Positions 1-6,766 of a stretch of 43,443 bases of DNA are shown here, piece after piece. The stretch is taken from assembly GCA_002423895.1 (NCBI GenBank), contig DIOL01000012.1, forward strand, positions 127,570-171,012, written 5' to 3'. The notes below the pieces were generated by a model. That model saw nothing but the letters and a program-made list of their open reading frames with translations. It ran no database searches and was not told the DNA's origin. The position numbers and the translations under genes are program-made. Origin of the DNA: Bacteroidales bacterium UBA5515 (GTDB lineage: Bacteria > Bacteroidota > Bacteroidia > Bacteroidales > P3). The first letter of the stretch is position 1; every line of letters starts with the position of its first letter.

Positions 1-519
1 TTTCTTTTGCTTACTTTCTTCCTATTAACATCATCAATTAATACGGATTTAGGAATTCAAAGACGATTGCCGCCACCTTCGGACCCAACTGTAAAACCAC
101 CCGAAATACACAAGAGGAATACATTTACAGTAAAGGTAAATCGTGCAGACCAGCTTTTATTTGATGGACAAGTTGGACAGATTACAGGATTAAAAGAAAG
201 AGCAAAAGAGTTCTTGTCAAATCCTCAGAACCTTCCTAATTTGCCAGAGAAAATGTCAACTGAAATACCATTAATAGGTAAATATGAGGTATCAAAAGGA
301 GTTATCTCTCTTCAAAACGATAGAGGAACATCTTATGATATGTATTTCAAAGTTCAGAATGAATTGACAGGTGCAATTAATGAATTGAAAGATGAATTGG
401 CTAGAGTTAGATTCGGTCGTGCTTACAAAGATTGTAAAGAAGACCAAAGAGAAGCTATAGATAAAGCAATTCCAACTGCAATTTCTGAAGCTGAACCTAA
501 AAATGTAGGAGGAAATTAA
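1..519 (+). CDS. exbD: ExbD/TolR-family biopolymer transport protein (5' end cut by window)
   Basis: The reading frame is open from base 1, so the gene begins upstream. The first in-frame residues (F-L, then LLTFFLLTSS) look like the end of the single N-terminal transmembrane helix of ExbD/TolR proteins. The remaining ~160 residues form a soluble periplasmic domain that starts with a proline-rich linker (RRLPPPSDPTVKPPE). ExbD works with ExbB and TonB to pass proton-motive force to outer-membrane transporters. A second ExbD-like gene follows after 2 bp, the usual exbB-exbD-exbD order in Bacteroidetes, so exbB is expected just outside the window. The TTG at base 7 is internal and not a real start. 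Family assignment comes from fold and context; the conserved membrane aspartate lies outside the window. Confidence 0.85.
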   Translation, partial: FLLLTFFLLTSSINTDLGIQRRLPPPSDPTVKPPEIHKRNTFTVKVNRADQLLFDGQVGQITGLKERAKEFLSNPQNLPNLPEKMSTEIPLIGKYEVSKGVISLQNDRGTSYDMYFKVQNELTGAINELKDELARVRFGRAYKDCKEDQREAIDKAIPTAISEAEPKNVGGN

Positions 520-521
520 TT

Positions 522-992
522 ATGGGAAAATTTAAGTCAGAAGACAAAAAATCTCTACCAGGATTTAATGCGAGTTCAATGTCGGACATTATTTTTATGT
601 TTTTGTTCTTCTTTATGGTTATTTCAACTATGAGAGAAAGTACATTATTTGTAAAAATAACAGTTCCTCAAGGTTCTGAAATACAGAAATTGGAAAAGAA
701 ATCATTAACAAGTAATATTTTTGTTGGGGTACCAATTGAAGAAAAGAAATTTGGTTCTGCTCCACGTATTCAGCTTAATGACCAATTTGCCGAAATTAGT
801 GATATTAGAGCATTTATTGAAGCTGAAAGAGCTGCAAGAGATGAAGTTGATGTTCCTTTCCTTACTACAACATTAAAATGTGATAAGGATGTAAAGATGG
901 GAGACATCAGTGATATCAAACAAGAACTACGTCAAGTTGGTGCATTAAGAATAATGTATGCTGCATCAAGAAGAGCTAAAGACACATACTAA
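522..992 (+). CDS. exbD: ExbD/TolR-family biopolymer transport protein, second copy
   Basis: A 156-residue protein with a short cytoplasmic N-terminus, one transmembrane helix at about residues 22-37 (SDIIFMFLFFFMVIST) and a periplasmic domain. Asp22 at the start of the helix matches the conserved proton-pathway aspartate of the ExbD/TolR family. It starts 2 bp after the preceding ExbD gene, so the two are co-transcribed and probably translationally coupled. A strong hairpin terminator follows, making this the last gene of the operon. In Bacteroidetes such paired ExbDs energise TonB-dependent outer-membrane uptake, and related pairs also power gliding or T9SS motors. Nothing here separates those roles. 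Length is near the family norm. Confidence 0.88.
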   Translation: MGKFKSEDKKSLPGFNASSMSDIIFMFLFFFMVISTMRESTLFVKITVPQGSEIQKLEKKSLTSNIFVGVPIEEKKFGSAPRIQLNDQFAEISDIRAFIEAERAARDEVDVPFLTTTLKCDKDVKMGDISDIKQELRQVGALRIMYAASRRAKDTY

Positions 993-1012
993 TTAATATA
1001 AAATTCTAATTT

Positions 1013-1054
1013 AACTGCCTAAATTAATTTAATTGTAATTTAGGCAGTTTTTCT
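1013..1054 (+). terminator. Rho-independent terminator of the exbD operon
   Basis: Perfect 13-bp inverted repeat (AACTGCCTAAATT at 1013-1025, complement at 1037-1049) with an 11-nt loop and a T-rich tail. It lies 20 bp after the second exbD stop and just before trmN6, which therefore needs its own promoter or depends on readthrough. Confidence 0.85.
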
Positions 1055-1068
1055 TTTATATATGATAT

Positions 1069-1791
1069 ATGGAATTTCATTGTAAAGAATTCTCTTTAAA
1101 CCACTCCAAAAGCTCAATGAAGATTGGAACAGATGCAATACTTCTTTCTTCATTGACTCCAAAAATTTCGCCTCAAAACATATTAGATATTGGCACTGGA
1201 TGTGGAATTATTGCTCTTTGTTTGGCGCAGAAATATACTAATGCCACAATTTTAGCAATAGATATTGACCAGAATTCAATATTAGAGGCAAAAGAAAACT
1301 TTAGAAATTCAAAATATTCAGAAAGGATTAACGCAAAGGAAATAGATATTAAAGATATTGCAAAAAGTAATACTAAAAAATTTGATTTAATTGTTTCAAA
1401 TCCTCCTTTTTTTATATCAAGTTTGGAAAGTCCAAAAGAAAGAAGGAATAAGGCAAGGCATAATATATCTCTAAGTTATGAAGATTTAATTATATCGACC
1501 AAAAATATTCTTTCATCAAATGGAATTTTCTCGCTAATACTTCCTTATAAGGAATCAATATTATTTGAAAATATTGCTTACCAACAAAGTTTTGAAACAA
1601 TTTATAGAGCAAAGATTTTCTCAAAGCCAAACAAAGAATGTGAAAGAGTAGTTTTGCATTTAAAAACTAATGAAAACAATTCTCAGAAACTTTTTTTCAA
1701 TAATATAGTTGAGCAAGAGATTGTTTTAAGAGACCAAAATAATAATCCAACTCCTCAATACAATAATTTGGTTAAGGAATTCTTATTATAG
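1069..1791 (+). CDS. trmN6: tRNA1(Val) (adenine(37)-N6)-methyltransferase
   Basis: A 240-residue class I SAM-dependent methyltransferase. Motif I (DIGTGCG, residues 40-46) binds SAM, IDID at ~64-67 is the acidic strand that holds the ribose, and NPPFF (111-115) is the catalytic motif of N6-adenine methyltransferases. This set, with the opening pattern F-x(n)-MKIGTDAILL, is typical of the YfiC/TrmN6 family, which methylates A37 of tRNA1(Val). The gene stands alone, 15 bp after a terminator and ahead of a 735-bp non-coding gap. A related HemK/PrmC-type enzyme is the main alternative, but the short length and absence of an N-terminal helical domain favour TrmN6. The start is the ATG nearest to the conserved N-terminus. 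Confidence 0.85.
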   Translation: MEFHCKEFSLNHSKSSMKIGTDAILLSSLTPKISPQNILDIGTGCGIIALCLAQKYTNATILAIDIDQNSILEAKENFRNSKYSERINAKEIDIKDIAKSNTKKFDLIVSNPPFFISSLESPKERRNKARHNISLSYEDLIISTKNILSSNGIFSLILPYKESILFENIAYQQSFETIYRAKIFSKPNKECERVVLHLKTNENNSQKLFFNNIVEQEIVLRDQNNNPTPQYNNLVKEFLL

Positions 1792-1811
1792 TTTATAATC
1801 CTTTCTCAAGT

Positions 1812-1874
1812 TTCTTTCTGTTAATAAAACAAAGAGTTAGTAAATTAAAACAGCGTTTCAGTTAAATAGAATAA
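1812..1874. repeat. 21-bp period array, three units (same family as 27470-27616)
   Basis: Three consecutive 21-bp units start at 1812, 1833 and 1854. They share an AT-rich core close to GTAAATTAAAA, with variable sequence in the other half. The unit at 1833 matches the unit at 27554 at 20 of 21 positions, including its variable half (AGAGTTA... ACAG), so the two arrays are related by descent and not by composition alone. No coding potential is seen. It begins about 20 bp after the trmN6 stop codon. Confidence 0.65.
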
Positions 1875-1914
1875 ACATTTATAGATACATTACAATTTTT
1901 AATAGCTAAGTTAT

Positions 1915-1953
1915 GTGTAAACCCCCAATTTTTTGAAAAATTGGGGGTTACAC
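1915..1953. repeat. Long near-perfect hairpin (GTGTAA(A)CCCCCAATTTTT)
   Basis: The arms GTGTAA-A-CCCCCAATTTTT and its complement pair over about 18 bp with a single bulged A and a 2-nt loop. The arm contains a run of five C's, very GC-rich for this DNA. There is no T-tract beyond it and it lies about 120 bp past trmN6, so it is not a standard terminator. It may be a cruciform or a small structured transcript. Confidence 0.6.
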
Positions 1954-1964
1954 GTTACTATTAA

Positions 1965-2020
1965 AGTTTTGTAACTTGTTCCATATATAGGTAAAGTTAC
2001 ATGGTTACAAGTTACAAACT
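1965..2020. repeat. Inverted repeat with clustered GTTAC/GTAAC words
   Basis: The arms AGTTT(T)GTAACTTGT at 1965-1979 and ACAAGTTACAAACT at 2007-2020 pair over 14 bp with one bulge. From 1947 to 2016 the pentamer GTTAC or its complement occurs six times, beginning in the right arm of the preceding hairpin. No promoter or reading frame explains it. Confidence 0.5.
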
Positions 2021-2059
2021 AAAATAAGGGTTAAAAAAAAGAGTTGTTGAAAAACTCAA

Positions 2060-2161
2060 TCAAAATGGAATTTATCTCAGTCAAAAATAAATTTATATCG
2101 GTCAAAAATAAAAATATGACTGATATATTTTTCATTATGATTGATGTATTTTGTAATAAGC
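2060..2161. repeat. 21-bp period array with dyad symmetry (TCAAAAATAAA motif)
   Basis: Three direct units begin at 2060, 2081 and 2102 (TCAAAATGGAATTTAT, TCAAAAATAAATTTAT, TCAAAAATAAAAATAT), exactly 21 bp apart. Two units in the opposite sense follow (2120-2140 and 2141-2161, CTGATATATTTTTCATTATG and TTGATGTATTTTG). The array as a whole has rough dyad symmetry. It resembles the array at 27719-27844 in period, base composition and shared words (TCAAAAATAA, AAAAATATGA, ATTATGATTGATGT). From 2162 to the promoter at 2468 the gap holds AT-rich DNA in which I see nothing else. Confidence 0.65.
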
Positions 2162-2467
2162 TTATCATAAATTCAACTTAACTTGATTGATGTATTATAT
2201 ATAACCACTTTTTCTATCACAAATAAATTTAGGGAATAATGAAATCCGATAACTTTTTTCAGATTCAATTTATTTAATAAGTAGTTGCATGTAAAATAAA
2301 TACTACTTGAATTATAGCTTTTCCTTAACATTATTTTTTAAGAATTTCAAACTTATTTTGTCAAAATAGTTAGTAAAAGTAATGAGTTAATTAGAAGAAA
2401 ATCATGATGTTCTAAATAATATATAGCAAAACTCTTAATATTTAATTTAATATTGAATAGTAAATAT

Positions 2468-2498
2468 TTTGATTTTTATGGTTTTATTACTACTTTTG
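2468..2498 (+). promoter_or_regulatory. Bacteroidetes-type promoter for the M6 protease pair
   Basis: TTTG (2468-2471), a 19-nt spacer and TACTTTTG (2491-2498) match the Bacteroidetes housekeeping consensus TTTG-N19-TAnnTTTG exactly. Transcription should start near 2505, giving a leader of about 20 nt before the ATG at 2527, which has no Shine-Dalgarno. Confidence 0.75.
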
Positions 2499-2526
2499 CG
2501 AGTTAAATACTTTGAATTTAAAATAG

Positions 2527-5500
2527 ATGAAAAAAACTTTTTTCTCATTATTAGTACTTATCTTGTTTGTTGTTAAAGCAACCAATTTAAGTGCTGTTCC
2601 TGCTTATCCTTATCAAATAACTATAAAGCAGTCAGATAATACCTTGCTGTCTCTTTTACTTAAAGGAGATGAAAAAGTGAATTGGGCAAAAACGCTTGAT
2701 AATTACACTTTATTAGTTGCCAAAAATGGTGATTATGTTTATGCTGTTTCTGATTCAAAAGGAGGGATTAAACCTTCGGAAATGATTGCTCATAATGAAG
2801 GAGGAAGAAGTTTGAAGGAGTTAGAGTTTATTTCAGAATTGGATAAAGATTTATTTTATTCTCGAGAACAAGTAGAATATTTAAAGCAATTTTGGGAGTT
2901 TAAAACAACAGATAATTTTCAAAAAGCTTTTCAAAATGCCAAATCAACAAATAGAGAATTAAGAATATTGGTTATTTTAGCTGCTTTTGCAGATCTTCCT
3001 TTTACATATGATGCAGAATTTTTTAATGACCTTTTTAATCAAACAGGATATAATTTAAACGGAAATGAAGGAAGTGTTAAAGATTTTTTCTCGGCTTCAA
3101 CATTTGGACATGTAACAGTTATTGCAGATGTTTATGGACCATATACTGCAAGTGCAGGACAAAGTGTTTATGCTTACACAACTGCTGGAATGAATGGTGC
3201 AAGAAATTTGTTAACAGAAATGCTTTCTTTGGCAGACCAAGATGTTAATTATTCCAACTATGCTAACTATGGAGGCAATTATGTAGATTGTGTTTATATG
3301 ATTTTTGCAGGTTGTGCATATAGTAGTGGCGAACCTAATGCAATATGGCCTCATAGAAGTGGTTTATATCCAGCTGTCCAGAAAGATGGTGTTTATATTC
3401 AAGATTATGCTTGTTCTGCTGAACTTGGAGGAACAACTCTTTATGGGACAACACCTCCCGTAATTGGAACAGTATGTCATGAGTTTTCTCACGTATTGGG
3501 ATTAGCTGATGTTTATGATACAGACTATGACTCAAATGGACAAGCCTTTGTATCCGATGGTTGGGATATTATGGCAAGTGGCAATTATAATAATGAAGGG
3601 AAAACACCTTGTTTATGGAGTGCTTTCCAAAGAAGTTCGATGGGATTTTTAGATTTAGTGGAATTAAATTTCTCTACACCAATAGGTAATAAAACTCTAC
3701 CTCCCTTAAACCAAAGTAATACAGCTTATAAAATTTCTCATAATTCAACAGAGTATTTTATTTTAGAGAATCGTCAAAAAGAGGGTTGGGATAGATTTTT
3801 ATATGGGCATGGAATGATAATTACACATATTGATAAAAGTGTGCCTGGATGGAATTATAATTGTGCAAATTGTAATGCTACTTTGTTGGGAATAGATATA
3901 GAAGAAGCAAATCCACAAAATAAATACAATCGTCCAAGCAATACTTTTCCAGGGACAAGCAATGTTCAAAGTTTTACTGATAATACCAATCCAAGTAGTT
4001 TATCAAACAACTATGCAACACTTAACAAACCGATATTTAGAATAAAAGAAAATAATACTACAAAAAACATTAGTTTTGATTTTGGAGTAATTTCTGAAGG
4101 AGCGCCACAAGCAACTACAAATTCAATAATTAAATATACTTCAGACTCAATTTTTGTAAGCTCAACTGTTTTACAAATAACAGATCCTATTGTTGAGAAA
4201 GGGGTAGTATATTCAACTTCTCCAACTCCAACATCTAATAGTCAAAAGATAGTTAGCTCTGATAGTTCAAATAGTTTTATTTCTATAATTTCTGGGCTTC
4301 AACCTTCAACAACCTATTATGTTAGGGCTTATGCTAAAAATTCATCTTCATATTTTTATGGAGAAATTATTCAAGTAACAACCTCTTGCAATTCAATTAA
4401 TATTTTCCCTTACAAGAATAGTTTTGAGAGTACAGCTTCATTAAATTGTTGGAGTCAAGAAGGAGAAGCCTTCCAATCAAACATTTGGCAAACTAAAGAT
4501 TCCACACTAACTGGAGGTATTTCATCTGCACAAGAAGGCACAAAGTTTGTGCATATTTATTCTCAATCAGCCAATGCTCAAACAAGAAAGCTAATAACAC
4601 CTCCATTAAATCTTTCTGTCCTTTCTCAACCTTATTTGAAATTCTATTTTGCAGCTAAGTCTAATGGAGATTTCCAAGATGCTTTTAAGGTCTATTACAA
4701 AACATCTCCAACAAGCAATTGGCAAGTATTAAAAACCTATAACCTAATCAACTATTCTCAATGGACTAAAGATTCAATTATTCTTCCTCAAAAATCAAAT
4801 ACCTACTATATAGCTTTTGAAGGACAACTATATGCTGGATATGGAGTTTGTGTAGATAATGTAGAAATAGGAGAAGCTAATTTAGCAGCTTACCCATCAG
4901 TTCAGACATTAGGTTTGGATAATATAACAGATGTTTCAATAAGAGTTTCATCCAATCTTATTTCTCAAGGCTACACCCCAATAACTGAAAAAGGAATTGT
5001 GTATAGCACAAATCCAAATCCAACAATTGATGATTCTTCTATTCCTTTAGGTAATGCATTAGGCCAATATTATCTAACTGCAAACAATTTAATTCCAAAT
5101 ACTTTATATTATTTCAGAGCCTATGCTATCAATCAAGGCCTGATTTCTTATGGACAAGTATTATCTACTTTTACAAAATGTGAAAGAATAAATTCATTCC
5201 CATATCAATTTATAACAGAAAGTACAGATAGTAATTGCTTTGTTAAGGGAGAGGGTTGGGAATTAGTTTTACAAGAAGGAACTGTTAACCCTCAAGAAGG
5301 GACTAATTTCTTTAAATTTAGTTCAAATCAAAATATTAAATCTAAACTAATTGTTCCAATTCTAAATTTAGAAAATCATACAAGTACTAAGATGAAATTT
5401 TGGTATCAAAAACCGAATAGTAATGATACTTTAGTTGTTTATTATAAAATAGGAATTGATGGCATTTGGAATAGTCTTAAAACATATACTTCTTCAACAA

Positions 5501-6759
5501 ATTTATGGACATTAGACTCAATAGATATTCCTTCTGCTTCAGATAATTATTATTTAGCATTTGAAGCAGTATCACAAAATGGAAATGCAATTTATATAGA
5601 TAATATTGAAATAGATGCAATCTTACAAACTCCAATAGTAGAAACTAATTCAGCAACACTATCCTCTTATAATACAATTCAAATAGAAGGAGAAGTAGTT
5701 TATTTGGGATTAAGTTCAGTTAATGATAGAGGAGTATGTTGGACAACAGATGGTTCTGTGCCAGATGTGTCTGATACAAAACGTCAAGTAGGAAGTGGAA
5801 TAGGACAATTTTCAACAGCTTTAAATAATCTTTCTCCAGAAACAACCTATAGAGTTAGAACTTATGCTACCAATAGTTATGGGACAAGCTACGGTAGAGA
5901 TTATACAATAACAACTCCTTCAACTCCAATTTTCAATAACACAATTACAGGGAATCAAAATATATGTTATTATAATGTAACTCATACTCTACAAGGATCA
6001 TTACCAACAGGGGGTAATGGACAATTTTCATATCTTTGGTTACAAAGTCCAGATAGTTTGAATTGGGAATTAGCTTCAGATCCTGATTTAAGAATTCTTC
6101 AATCATATTTGTCATTTAGAGCAGAACAAACTTATTACTACAAAAGAATAGTTTATTCAAGATTAGTTTCTGATACAAGTAATGTAGTTTTAATTGAAGT
6201 ATCACCTCGAACAAGAGCAGGAAATGTTTTTAGAGTTCAGGATACAATATTACTTCACGACACTTTGAAGATGGAATTAAGAGCTTTTGTTGGAGATAAA
6301 TTTGTTTGGGAGAGAAAGAAATTAAACTTTTCTTGGGAAGAACTACCTTTAGCTCCTGATAGTAATTGGTTAGAAGACTCTCCGGAAGAATTAGGTAAAT
6401 ACTTCTATAGAGTTAGGGTAACAAGTGGAGTTTGTGCAGAAGAAATTTCTGGGGAAGATTGGACTTATGTTAAAAAAGATATTGGATTAGAAGATATAAT
6501 TGAAAATGAAAATAGTATAGTTATTTCACCAAATCCTTCCCAAGGAGATATAAATGTTATTTATAATAATGATAAAGCATTTGTTGGAAAACTTTCACTC
6601 TACGATATTAATTCAAAAGAGATTAAATCAATTGAAAACCAAGTCTTAAACAAAGGAGATAATAGGATTAACCTTAATCCAGTTAATAATGGTTCTTATC
6701 TATTAGTTTTCAAAAATAAGGACAAGATAATGACAAAAATAATAATAATAAATAAATAA
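2527..6759 (+). CDS. Secreted M6-family metalloprotease with adhesin-like modules and T9SS sorting domain
   Basis: A 1410-residue protein. It has a Sec signal peptide (1-23), then a propeptide-like region and a catalytic domain with the zinc motif HEFSH (318-322) inside CHEFSHVLGLADVYD. This is the HExxHxxGxxD pattern of M6 (immune inhibitor A-like) peptidases, with Glu319 as catalytic base. Downstream are a fibronectin-like module (~530-620), two modules that resemble the MAM/cleaved-adhesin domain of gingipain-type proteins (each ending in a YY-A-FE ... DN-EI strand, ~620-790 and ~880-1030), and further beta modules. The last ~80 residues (ISPNPSQG ... GSYLLVF) are a type A T9SS C-terminal domain. 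It is therefore predicted to cross the outer membrane by T9SS and be anchored or released. It has its own promoter and is followed after 7 bp by a paralogue. The substrate is unknown. Confidence 0.88.
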   Translation: MKKTFFSLLVLILFVVKATNLSAVPAYPYQITIKQSDNTLLSLLLKGDEKVNWAKTLDNYTLLVAKNGDYVYAVSDSKGGIKPSEMIAHNEGGRSLKELEFISELDKDLFYSREQVEYLKQFWEFKTTDNFQKAFQNAKSTNRELRILVILAAFADLPFTYDAEFFNDLFNQTGYNLNGNEGSVKDFFSASTFGHVTVIADVYGPYTASAGQSVYAYTTAGMNGARNLLTEMLSLADQDVNYSNYANYGGNYVDCVYMIFAGCAYSSGEPNAIWPHRSGLYPAVQKDGVYIQDYACSAELGGTTLYGTTPPVIGTVCHEFSHVLGLADVYDTDYDSNGQAFVSDGWDIMASGNYNNEGKTPCLWSAFQRSSMGFLDLVELNFSTPIGNKTLPPLNQSNTAYKISHNSTEYFILENRQKEGWDRFLYGHGMIITHIDKSVPGWNYNCANCNATLLGIDIEEANPQNKYNRPSNTFPGTSNVQSFTDNTNPSSLSNNYATLNKPIFRIKENNTTKNISFDFGVISEGAPQATTNSIIKYTSDSIFVSSTVLQITDPIVEKGVVYSTSPTPTSNSQKIVSSDSSNSFISIISGLQPSTTYYVRAYAKNSSSYFYGEIIQVTTSCNSINIFPYKNSFESTASLNCWSQEGEAFQSNIWQTKDSTLTGGISSAQEGTKFVHIYSQSANAQTRKLITPPLNLSVLSQPYLKFYFAAKSNGDFQDAFKVYYKTSPTSNWQVLKTYNLINYSQWTKDSIILPQKSNTYYIAFEGQLYAGYGVCVDNVEIGEANLAAYPSVQTLGLDNITDVSIRVSSNLISQGYTPITEKGIVYSTNPNPTIDDSSIPLGNALGQYYLTANNLIPNTLYYFRAYAINQGLISYGQVLSTFTKCERINSFPYQFITESTDSNCFVKGEGWELVLQEGTVNPQEGTNFFKFSSNQNIKSKLIVPILNLENHTSTKMKFWYQKPNSNDTLVVYYKIGIDGIWNSLKTYTSSTNLWTLDSIDIPSASDNYYLAFEAVSQNGNAIYIDNIEIDAILQTPIVETNSATLSSYNTIQIEGEVVYLGLSSVNDRGVCWTTDGSVPDVSDTKRQVGSGIGQFSTALNNLSPETTYRVRTYATNSYGTSYGRDYTITTPSTPIFNNTITGNQNICYYNVTHTLQGSLPTGGNGQFSYLWLQSPDSLNWELASDPDLRILQSYLSFRAEQTYYYKRIVYSRLVSDTSNVVLIEVSPRTRAGNVFRVQDTILLHDTLKMELRAFVGDKFVWERKKLNFSWEELPLAPDSNWLEDSPEELGKYFYRVRVTSGVCAEEISGEDWTYVKKDIGLEDIIENENSIVISPNPSQGDINVIYNNDKAFVGKLSLYDINSKEIKSIENQVLNKGDNRINLNPVNNGSYLLVFKNKDKIMTKIIIINK

Positions 6760-6766
6760 AGAGAAC

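Noticed and set aside
1915..1953. Terminator of trmN6
   Set aside because: It is about 120 bp past the stop codon and has no T-tract.
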